This document shows, in pieces, positions 1-5,692 of a stretch of 8,933 bases of DNA. Positions within the stretch are counted from its first letter, which is position 1. Each line of letters opens with the position of its first letter. The notes beneath the pieces were generated by a model, which was not told the DNA's origin, did no database searches, and saw only the letters and a program-made list of their open reading frames with translations. Source of the DNA: Thermoplasmata archaeon (GTDB lineage: Archaea > Thermoplasmatota > Thermoplasmata > Thermoplasmatales > Thermoplasmataceae); the NCBI GenBank assembly GCA_021797025.1, contig JAKAAK010000129.1, positions 1 through 8,933 on the forward strand, given 5' to 3'. The position numbers were made by a program, and so were the translations under genes.

Positions 1-527
1 TTGCATGACAATATTTTTCCCCTTGTCCCTCCTTTATATCGCTTCCAGTGGGGCATATCTATTGTATTTCTGCCAATTATGGTATAATCTCCGTAATATA
101 TAATATTTAAAGCTGGCCCAAGATTTATGGGTTCAATATTTCCATTCACTATTCTGTATAACATAGGCGTTCCGAATGGATAATATGCATCGGTTGAAAT
201 TATCAAATTGCCATTCTTATCAAAGCCTGCAATTGATGTATACATTCTTCTGCTCGTGCTTTTACCACAAAGATATGTAATCCTGGTTAAATTGCCCCTC
301 TCAAGGTCTATTGAATATATGTCGGAAGATTCGCCGGATTTTCCTGTCATCAATCTGAAATAGACATATCTTTTATCGGGGCTAATTTTTGGATTTGTAA
401 CTATGCCTAAATTGTTAGTCAATCTTTCAATATTTTTTGTGTTAATATTGTATTTCCATAGGTCATTATCATTGACAAAAACAACTAAATTATCATTTAT
501 ATCTGGATACATAAAATACCTTTCCAT
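1..527 (-). CDS. tri: Tricorn protease, N-terminal part (runs off the left edge)
   Basis: Tricorn is a very large cytosolic serine protease that trims peptides released by the proteasome. Only the first 175 residues are visible, out of roughly 1,070 in the family, and they belong to the N-terminal six-bladed beta-propeller. The frame is open from the ATG at 527 to the edge. The translation follows Thermoplasma acidophilum tricorn closely as I remember it: a PDI segment at residues 8-10, then DLW, GKSTSRRM, ISTDAYYPFG, LGPA, and IGRNT followed by PHWKRYKGGTRGKI. The distance from the first Met to PDI (7 residues) equals that in the Thermoplasma protein, which supports this start over the Met five codons later. 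A TATA box centred about 25 bases upstream implies a leaderless mRNA. The C-terminal propeller, PDZ and catalytic domains lie outside the window, so intactness cannot be judged. Confidence 0.93.
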   Translation of the reverse strand, partial: MERYFMYPDINDNLVVFVNDNDLWKYNINTKNIERLTNNLGIVTNPKISPDKRYVYFRLMTGKSGESSDIYSIDLERGNLTRITYLCGKSTSRRMYTSIAGFDKNGNLIISTDAYYPFGTPMLYRIVNGNIEPINLGPALNIIYYGDYTIIGRNTIDMPHWKRYKGGTRGKILSC

Positions 528-548
528 ATACAAATTATACTTGGTGTT

Positions 549-556
549 TATTTATA
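549..556 (-). promoter_or_regulatory. TATA box of the tricorn gene
   Basis: The minus strand reads TATAAATA, centred 25-26 bases before the A of the ATG at 527. This is the expected archaeal TATA-to-start distance, so transcription would begin at or next to the start codon. No Shine-Dalgarno sequence lies in between. The gene should therefore be transcribed independently of coaA. Confidence 0.6.
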
Positions 557-652
557 TGTTTTGCCTGATGCATATTGCCATAGATAAATTTTGCAAAAAC
601 ACAAAATTTGAGAAATTCAACGAAAGACTACATGCCAGGAATGAATTTAACT

Positions 653-697
653 AAAAAAATAAATGTTATTTGCCAGTACTCTTCCAGAGTAACAGGC
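653..697 (-). terminator. Hairpin plus T-tract terminator after coaA
   Basis: Just past the coaA stop the minus strand can fold GCC-TACTC / GAGTA-GGC (677-681 with 687-691, and 672-674 with 695-697) around a 5-base loop. About 13 bases further on it has seven T residues (653-659). Archaeal terminators mainly need the T-tract; the hairpin is a bonus. The site separates coaA from tricorn, in line with tricorn having its own TATA box. Confidence 0.5.
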
Positions 698-698
698 T

Positions 699-1661
699 TT
701 ATAGTTTCTTCATCATAATATTCTCTATATTATGTGTTTTCCCTTTCTCAATTATTAATTCTGCACGGTATCTTGTTTTAACAATATTTTCAGAATAATT
801 TTTGCCATTTATGTTATCCCATATCTTTGATGATAATTCCCTGGCTTCTTCCTTTGTGAGTTCTGAATACTTCTTGAAATAGGAGTCTTTGTCTTTAAAC
901 GCGGTTTCCATGAGCAGGAAAAACCGTTCTACAAACCATTCTTTAATATATTCCACCTTTGCGTCAATAAATATGGAAAAATCAAGAAAATCGGAGACAT
1001 AGATCTCATCCTTCTTTCCAGGATTTTTTACCTGCAATATATTCAGCCCTTCCAGTATCAGTATATCCGGGTCAACAAGGTCCTGCTTTTCCGGGAGTAT
1101 GTCATATTTCAGGTGTGAATATACCGGTATCTGCGTGCGGGCTACACCGGATTTGATATCAACAAGAAAATTTATGAGGTCCTGAGTTTCATAACTTTCA
1201 GGGAAGCCCTTTCTTTCCATAATATTCTCTTCCATAAGCCGGGCATTGCTTTTAAGGAAATTATCCGTTGATACTATATAAATTCTCAAATCTGGATTTA
1301 TTCTCTCTAATAGGGTTTTCAAAAGCCTCGAAGTAGTACTTTTTCCAACAGCAACACTTCCTGTCACCCCGATAATAAATGGCATTTTCCTGGGCTTAAT
1401 GCCCATAAAATCGTTTCTCTCCCTGTAAAGGTTAATGTTATTATTTATTGAGAGCTGCAATAGCCTTGTAATAGGAAAATAAAAGTCCTGTATTTCAGAT
1501 GCAGTGATTTTATCATTTAACGCAAGTATCCCTTTAATATCACTTTCTGACAGAGTAATATTAAGATTTCCCCTTCTCTTTGCCCATTCATCTCTACTAA
1601 AGCTAAGATATAGGTTTGAGCTGATGTTTCTCCGGGGCATGTAGGTCTTGTTCATGTCCAT
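699..1661 (-). CDS. coaA: Pantothenate kinase, bacterial type I (CoaA)
   Basis: Phosphorylates pantothenate with ATP to 4'-phosphopantothenate, the first committed step of CoA synthesis in the cytosol. The length of 320 aa matches bacterial CoaA. Visible motifs are Walker A GSVAVGKST (101-109, K107), STDNF with D133 (E. coli D127), KGFPESY (151-157), PVYSHLKYD (179-187, H183), PDILILEGLN (198-207), VSDFLDFSIFIDA (222-234) and DSYFKKYSELTKEEA (259-273). Most archaea instead use pantoate kinase with phosphopantothenate synthetase. Thermoplasmatales lack pantoate kinase, and the Picrophilus torridus CoaA homologue was shown to be active. The best TATA box (1676-1683) sits 24-25 bases before the second ATG at 1655, so the true start may be there, giving 318 aa. 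The listed start is the longer option. Confidence 0.95.
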   Translation of the reverse strand: MDMNKTYMPRRNISSNLYLSFSRDEWAKRRGNLNITLSESDIKGILALNDKITASEIQDFYFPITRLLQLSINNNINLYRERNDFMGIKPRKMPFIIGVTGSVAVGKSTTSRLLKTLLERINPDLRIYIVSTDNFLKSNARLMEENIMERKGFPESYETQDLINFLVDIKSGVARTQIPVYSHLKYDILPEKQDLVDPDILILEGLNILQVKNPGKKDEIYVSDFLDFSIFIDAKVEYIKEWFVERFFLLMETAFKDKDSYFKKYSELTKEEARELSSKIWDNINGKNYSENIVKTRYRAELIIEKGKTHNIENIMMKKL

Positions 1662-1675
1662 AAATAGTTAAATAG

Positions 1676-1683
1676 TATTTAAA
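1676..1683 (-). promoter_or_regulatory. TATA box of coaA
   Basis: The minus strand reads TTTAAATA in the 38-base gap after the upstream deoxyribosyltransferase-family gene. Its centre is about 18 bases from the ATG at 1661 but about 24-25 bases from the in-frame ATG at 1655. A leaderless message would then begin at the second Met. Confidence 0.6.
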
Positions 1684-1699
1684 TTCTTAACCGGGGATA

Positions 1700-2152
1700 T
1701 TATCTGTTAATTTTTTCCTTTAATTTTCCTAGAAGCACTTCAAGGCCATTCCAGTCATGCACTATATCATATGACATGCAATAATCCAGCATCAGATTAT
1801 TCTGCCCTGATGCAAATCTCCTATTGTCGGTCTGGAATCCAATGCATATTTTGCCAAAGGCATAGGCCATTCCAAGTTCAACGCAAGCACCTTCATCCGG
1901 CACCCTGCCATCCATCACCATAATAAGTGCTGATGAGGATTTAAGGGCATCAACATCCCTGTTAAATACCCTTTTGCTCGTCTCAGGCCATAAATCAGGG
2001 TCTTTTAAAAGCATTTCGTCCTCCCCACCATCCCTCTGCGGGAGGTAGGTTGTAAATCCGTGTTTTTCCAGAAAGGCTGCCAGTTCCCTGTTAAATTTCA
2101 ATTCCATTTCATTAAACAGTGGGGCCGAAATATAAAAATCATAAGATTTCAT
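1700..2152 (-). CDS. Nucleoside 2-deoxyribosyltransferase family protein
   Basis: Members transfer 2-deoxyribose between bases, or hydrolyse deoxynucleosides or (deoxy)nucleotides, through a covalent glutamate-sugar intermediate. The 150 aa length fits the small single-domain family. Visible features are the N-terminal strand FYISAPLF (6-13), an FNRDVDAL helix (63-70), the loop with D81 and PDEG (85-88), and the signature GACVELGMAYAFGK (88-101), whose E92 is the expected nucleophile. NNLM (118-121) resembles the substrate-side Asn-Leu-Met of homologues. The Asp/Glu-rich loop at 41-51 may contact substrate. The next gene upstream encodes a nucleoside hydrolase, which supports a role in nucleoside salvage or breakdown. 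Sequence alone does not separate transferase from hydrolase activity. The start is the only convincing ATG near an AT-rich promoter. Confidence 0.85.
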   Translation of the reverse strand: MKSYDFYISAPLFNEMELKFNRELAAFLEKHGFTTYLPQRDGGEDEMLLKDPDLWPETSKRVFNRDVDALKSSSALIMVMDGRVPDEGACVELGMAYAFGKICIGFQTDNRRFASGQNNLMLDYCMSYDIVHDWNGLEVLLGKLKEKINR

Positions 2153-2170
2153 TATGCTTTATTTGAATAA

Positions 2171-2178
2171 TAAATAAA
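2171..2178 (-). promoter_or_regulatory. Possible TATA box of the deoxyribosyltransferase-family gene
   Basis: The minus strand reads TTTATTTA, centred about 22-23 bases before the ATG at 2152. The whole 138-base gap is very AT-rich, so the call is weak. Read-through from the nucleoside hydrolase gene is equally possible, and no clear terminator lies between them. Confidence 0.35.
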
Positions 2179-2290
2179 GTTTTTTTGAAAAGCATTTAAA
2201 TTCTATACATCATTATAATTCCAAATAATTATTTAGAAATTCATATGTAGAAAAGCAATTATTTAGCTGGTACCGCTGCATTGTTCGGGG

Positions 2291-3172
2291 CTATGCCAAA
2301 TTGCTATATATCCTGTCTACAAGCCCTTTCCGGTAAGCCTGTGGATTTATCCCGGTAGCTATTCTCTTCTTCCCTCCATGCTTTTCCATAAATTCTGTAC
2401 TACCATCAGGCTTGACTGTAATTTCCCCATTCACAAACTCAAAGGCATCAGGTTCTATGAAGGAAAATACTGCTATGGGGTCATGCATTTCAAAAGTGCC
2501 ATGCTCTTCTATCATAAATTTTGTGGTTTTATGGATAAAATCTTCTAATGGGCTGCCAGAACTATTCGTGGGAATACTTTTTATTGTAAGTTCCCTGTTC
2601 ATTGTAACGTCCAGTGGAACAATAGTTTCATTGATATCCTCTTCTATGACGATTTTAGCCGCTTCCGGGTCATAAAATATATTAAATTCAGCATTTCCCA
2701 TATTTCCCTTTCCATATGGAGTAATGCCAAATGCCCCTCCCATAATGATTATCTGTTCTATGTTCTCTTTTATACTATTATCCAGCCTCATGAGGATTCC
2801 CAGGGAAGTTAAAGGAGATGTACAGATTATGGTATGTTTTTCCCGTTTTAATGCTTCATACATTTTAATTATTCCATTATGGTGATCTTTTTCCTGAACT
2901 GGTTCCTTAAATTCATATGTACCAAGCCCCTTATCACCATGAAAATTTTCATAATAATGGGGTTTTATAAGTGGCCTGGCAGATCCATGGTACACAGGAC
3001 AATCAAAATCAAGCAACTTTGCCACACCAGCTGTATTCCTGTAAGTATTCTCAAGCAATGAATTTCCTGAAGAAGCAACAATGAATTCTGGAGTAATATT
3101 GTACTGTTTCAACAAAATCATAGCAAAAGCGTCATCGATTCCAGTATCCACATTAAGAATAACCCTGTTCAT
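2291..3172 (-). CDS. Inosine/uridine-preferring nucleoside hydrolase family (ribonucleoside hydrolase)
   Basis: Cleaves the N-glycosidic bond of nucleosides to a free base and ribose, using an active-site calcium ion. The 293 aa length is typical. The Asp cluster appears as NVDTGIDDA (7-15) with D9, D13 and D14. Also visible are SGN (35-37), FHGDKGLG (77-84), IIIMGGAFG (141-149), NAEFN with YDPEAA (160-172), VPLDVT (185-190) and the calcium-ligand HDP (230-232, D231). Two signature residues differ from the common DxDPGxDD form: the first Asp is Asn7 and the Pro is Thr10. The other metal and ribose ligands are present, so the enzyme is probably active. Downstream lies a deoxyribosyltransferase-family gene. 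A TATA box about 23 bases upstream suggests a leaderless mRNA. Base specificity cannot be read from the sequence. Confidence 0.93.
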   Translation of the reverse strand: MNRVILNVDTGIDDAFAMILLKQYNITPEFIVASSGNSLLENTYRNTAGVAKLLDFDCPVYHGSARPLIKPHYYENFHGDKGLGTYEFKEPVQEKDHHNGIIKMYEALKREKHTIICTSPLTSLGILMRLDNSIKENIEQIIIMGGAFGITPYGKGNMGNAEFNIFYDPEAAKIVIEEDINETIVPLDVTMNRELTIKSIPTNSSGSPLEDFIHKTTKFMIEEHGTFEMHDPIAVFSFIEPDAFEFVNGEITVKPDGSTEFMEKHGGKKRIATGINPQAYRKGLVDRIYSNLA

Positions 3173-3190
3173 TTCTGATTATAACCTGCT

Positions 3191-3200
3191 TATAAAAATA
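3191..3200 (-). promoter_or_regulatory. TATA box of the nucleoside hydrolase gene
   Basis: The minus strand reads TATTTTTATA, centred about 23 bases before the ATG at 3172. There is no Shine-Dalgarno sequence in between, consistent with leaderless transcription. Confidence 0.55.
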
Positions 3201-3300
3201 TTTTGCCATTGTAATTCCTTTCAGCCTGTGCAGAAATAATAGTAAGTATTGCCATATATAACAATTTAATTCCCAATTTAAATACATGTAAACGCTAAAA

Positions 3301-3321
3301 TTAATATCTGTATATATTATA
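3301..3321 (+). promoter_or_regulatory. TATA-like elements for the plus-strand operon
   Basis: Two AT-rich boxes face the operon: TTAATATC (3301-3308) and TATATATTATA (3311-3321). Usual spacing puts the transcription start near 3330 or 3340 respectively. A further candidate, TTTAAATA (about 3277-3284), would start near 3306. None lies about 25 bases before the first gene at 3432, so this mRNA should carry a leader of roughly 90-125 bases. I cannot say which box is used. Confidence 0.45.
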
Positions 3322-3329
3322 CTTTCATA

Positions 3330-3409
3330 GATGGCAGGAATTCGAGCCTATTTCCTATTTAATGGGTTCAACCCCATAATATATGTAAATAGTCGGCATT
3401 CCTGTTATT
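3330..3409 (+). promoter_or_regulatory. Inverted-repeat leader element (candidate structured 5' UTR or operator)
   Basis: The arms 3335-3341 (CAGGAAT) and 3398-3404 (ATTCCTG) are perfectly complementary. As RNA the helix extends outward to 3330/3409 through A-U and three G-U pairs. Inside it, ATGGG (3362-3366) can pair with CCCAT (3373-3377) around a 6-base loop. A tandem repeat CCTATTT CCTATTT (3347-3360) offers two alternative partners for AAATAG (3387-3392). The element ends 22 bases before the start of the first operon gene. It matches no riboswitch family I know. Confidence 0.45.
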
Positions 3410-3450
3410 CAATCTTGGAGAATGATAATTTATGTCAGGCACAATTGTAA
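3331..3450 (+). other. Possible leaderless upstream ORF overlapping the operon start (39 aa)
   Basis: An ATG at 3331 opens 39 codons and stops at 3448-3450, after passing through the Shine-Dalgarno site and start codon of the dehydrogenase gene in another frame. The box TTAATATC is centred about 26-27 bases upstream, the spacing of the leaderless genes in this window. Translating it would open the inverted-repeat helix. The peptide has no recognisable domain and may be chance; I do not call it a gene. Confidence 0.2.
3417..3420 (+). promoter_or_regulatory. Shine-Dalgarno site of the SDR gene
   Basis: GGAG lies 11 bases before the ATG at 3432, slightly far but usable. Together with the absence of a TATA box at -25, it indicates a leadered message. 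Confidence 0.5.
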
Positions 3451-4151
3451 TAACCGGGTCTAACAGGGGAATAGGGCGATCAATAGCCGAAAAAATGGCA
3501 TCAGAAAAATATGGAATTATTATGGTAGATTATGATAATGCCGTACTTGATTCGGCTAAGTTGCTTAATTCCCGATATGGCAATGTTGAAGGGATAAAAT
3601 GTGATGTATCAAGTTACGATGCCTGTGTTGAAGCATTTTCAGAGATAGAAAAAAAGGAAGTATATGGCATAGTAAACAATGCAGGCATAAACAGAGATGT
3701 CCTGTTCAAAAATATGTCATTTGATCAGTGGGACGCAGTAATAAAAACTGATCTTTACAGCATGTTCAACGTTACAAAGCAATTTGTTGATTCAATGATT
3801 GAAAATCTAAGTGGAAGAATAGTAAATATTTCTTCTGCAAGCTGGAACGGAAACGTAGGGCAGGCCAATTACTCATCTGCGAAGGCAGGAGTTATCGGGT
3901 TTACTAAAACGCTTTCACGTGAACTGGGCAGGTATAATATAACATCAAATGCCATTGTTCCGGGATTCATAAAAACTCCGATGACAGACCAGATGCCTGA
4001 AAAAATAAAGGAAAAGTTTATTGAAAAAATTCCATTAAAACGTATGGGCTCCGGTGATGATGTGGCAAACGCTGTTTCATTCTTGATGAAAGAGGATAGC
4101 AATTATGTCAACGGAATTTTACTTGAAGTAGGTGGAGGAATGTCCCTGTGA
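3432..4151 (+). CDS. Short-chain dehydrogenase/reductase, PhaB/FabG-like 3-ketoacyl-CoA reductase
   Basis: Likely interconverts 3-ketoacyl-CoA and 3-hydroxyacyl-CoA with NAD(P)H in the cytosol. The 239 aa length is typical of classical SDRs. Visible motifs are the cofactor loop TGSNRGIG (8-15), CDVS (57-60), NNAG (82-85), catalytic Ser134 or Ser135 (NISS), Tyr147 and Lys151 (NYSSAK), and PGFIKTPM (177-184). The stretches GINRDVLF, DQWDAVI, FNVTKQ and GRIVNISS resemble bacterial acetoacetyl-CoA reductase (PhaB) more than FabG. D35 at the end of the second strand would disfavour NADPH, but this is only an inference. The usual helix Asn of the SDR tetrad (TNL) is Asp107. It is the first gene of a four-gene operon and overlaps the next gene by 4 bases. 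Substrate chain and direction are unknown; no polyhydroxyalkanoate synthase is nearby. Confidence 0.88.
   Translation: MSGTIVITGSNRGIGRSIAEKMASEKYGIIMVDYDNAVLDSAKLLNSRYGNVEGIKCDVSSYDACVEAFSEIEKKEVYGIVNNAGINRDVLFKNMSFDQWDAVIKTDLYSMFNVTKQFVDSMIENLSGRIVNISSASWNGNVGQANYSSAKAGVIGFTKTLSRELGRYNITSNAIVPGFIKTPMTDQMPEKIKEKFIEKIPLKRMGSGDDVANAVSFLMKEDSNYVNGILLEVGGGMSL
4134..4138 (+). promoter_or_regulatory. Shine-Dalgarno site deciding the ligase start
   Basis: GGAGG lies 9 bases before GTG 4148 and 18 bases before the in-frame ATG 4157. The spacing favours the GTG start, which also gives a GTGA overlap with the stop of the dehydrogenase gene. Confidence 0.65.
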
Positions 4152-5692
4152 AAACCATGGTCGAGGTACTTGAAGATTCAAAAAGAAGCGATCCATTTAT
4201 CACATATTTTAAGAATATTATGACCTATGGAGAATTTGAAGGATATTCAAATGCCGTTGCTGTAGAGTTTTCTATGTATTGCGATCCGGGTGACATTATA
4301 GCAATAATAGCAGAAAATATACCTCAGTTCCCCATAGTGCAATACGCGTCATGGAAAAATTCCTGCATTTTTGTGCCATTGAGCCCTCTGGATTCTGAGA
4401 ATGAAATTACAGGGAAAATTAAGTTCATAGATGCAAGGGTGGTAGTAATCAGCAGTGAATTCAGGGAGAAATTTTCCAGCTTGATGGAGATACAGAGCCT
4501 CCATGTCTTATATACAGACCCACAGACTTTCGGGAAACTTCCGGATAATATGGCAGAAAAGTACATCACAGGAATAATGAAAGAAGAATTAAACCTTCGA
4601 CTCAAGAAAGAATTCAAGGCATATAATCCGGAACCTGGCAGTATAGCCATGCTTGTATTTACCTCCGGTACATCAGGCAGGCAGAAGGCTGCTGAGATAA
4701 CACACAGCAATATATATGCAGCTTCGTATATATACCGTGAATGGTATTCAGTACAACCACAGGACAAAAACCTGTGTATCGCACCCTTCTTCCACATAAC
4801 AGGGCTAATTTTTGGCATATCCCTGACAATGCTGGCCCATTCATCCATGGCATTGACGTACCGGTTTAACCCGGAAAATGCACTGGAAACTATAGAATCA
4901 GAAAATACAACCATTACCATGTTTGTTGCCACAGCTTACCGGGCTATGATCAATTCCTGGTCAAAGATTGATAAAATAAAAATCCGGCTCTCATCGATGA
5001 GAATGTGGTCGGCAGGCGGAATGCCCATGCCCTATAAAACTGAAATCGAATGGAAAGCAATGTCAGGCAACTGGATATATATGGCATATGGATTAACTGA
5101 AAGCACTTCTCCGGTTGCACTATGGGAATATCCATATACGGGAAATATCCCATTATATAATGGCATAGTTACAGCTGGAAAACCGGCAAACTACACACGC
5201 ATAGTCAGGGCAAGGGGCGGTGAACTGGTAGTTTCAGGGCCACAGGTTATAAAAAGATACTATAAGAATTCTGAAGACACGGAAAAGGCATTTGGAAAAT
5301 ATGGGCTGAAAACAGGTGATATATGCCATATTGATAGCAAGGGATATATCTATATAATTGACCGGAAAAAAGACCTTATAGATGTATCCGGGTATAAGGT
5401 AGTTCCTGCCGAGGTTGAAAATGCAATAAGAACCTGTGATCATGTCGAAGACGTTGTGGTTGTTGGAGAAAATGATGAATATAAAGGTGAAGTCCCGGTT
5501 GCATACGTTAAATTGTCCGCAGTTCCAGACAACTATGAGGAAATGAAAAAAAATATTTACGGCGCATGCAAAAAAGAACTGGCAAGATATAAAGTGCCTG
5601 CACGGATAATCTTTGTAAGGGACATGCCATTGAACGCATCAGGAAAGATTAAACGTTCAGGAATACATTCTGTAGAGGTGATTTATCAATGA
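4148..5692 (+). CDS. AMP-forming acyl-CoA synthetase (ANL superfamily)
   Basis: Activates a carboxylic acid to its CoA thioester through an acyl-adenylate, using ATP. The 514 aa length is normal. Core motifs in order are the P-loop TSGTSGRQK (172-180, K180), FFHITGL (214-220), SAGG (288-291), YGLTEST (314-320), GELVVSGP (358-365), TGD (389-391, D391), DRKKDLIDVSGYKV (405-418) and the C-terminal NASGK with the thioester/adenylation Lys500. All key residues are present, so it should be active. The P-loop has Gln and Ala where TSGTTGxPKG normally has Pro and Gly. The start is GTG 4148, chosen by the GGAGG site. It overlaps the dehydrogenase gene by 4 bases (GTGA) and the thiolase-fold gene by 4 bases (ATGA), so the three are translationally coupled. 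It presumably loads the pathway substrate, but acid specificity cannot be inferred. Confidence 0.92.
   Translation: MKTMVEVLEDSKRSDPFITYFKNIMTYGEFEGYSNAVAVEFSMYCDPGDIIAIIAENIPQFPIVQYASWKNSCIFVPLSPLDSENEITGKIKFIDARVVVISSEFREKFSSLMEIQSLHVLYTDPQTFGKLPDNMAEKYITGIMKEELNLRLKKEFKAYNPEPGSIAMLVFTSGTSGRQKAAEITHSNIYAASYIYREWYSVQPQDKNLCIAPFFHITGLIFGISLTMLAHSSMALTYRFNPENALETIESENTTITMFVATAYRAMINSWSKIDKIKIRLSSMRMWSAGGMPMPYKTEIEWKAMSGNWIYMAYGLTESTSPVALWEYPYTGNIPLYNGIVTAGKPANYTRIVRARGGELVVSGPQVIKRYYKNSEDTEKAFGKYGLKTGDICHIDSKGYIYIIDRKKDLIDVSGYKVVPAEVENAIRTCDHVEDVVVVGENDEYKGEVPVAYVKLSAVPDNYEEMKKNIYGACKKELARYKVPARIIFVRDMPLNASGKIKRSGIHSVEVIYQ
5675..5680 (+). promoter_or_regulatory. Shine-Dalgarno site of the thiolase-fold gene
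   Basis: GAGGTG lies inside the end of the ligase gene, 8 bases before ATG 5689. It supports the ATGA-overlap start. Confidence 0.6.

Noticed and set aside
403..654. 83-aa plus-strand open frame, hydrophobic in part
   Set aside because: It lies largely antisense to the well-matched tricorn start and its promoter, is dominated by AT-rich residues, and resembles no known family.
3331..3407. tRNA-like look of the inverted repeat (7-base acceptor-like stem, and CCA after it on the minus strand)
   Set aside because: No D-arm, anticodon arm or correctly spaced T-arm can be drawn on either strand; only five bases separate the TTCGAAT-like loop from CCA.
4324..4932. 202-aa minus-strand open frame
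   Set aside because: It is antisense to the conserved acyl-CoA ligase core and has no recognisable domain or promoter; an opposite-strand shadow.
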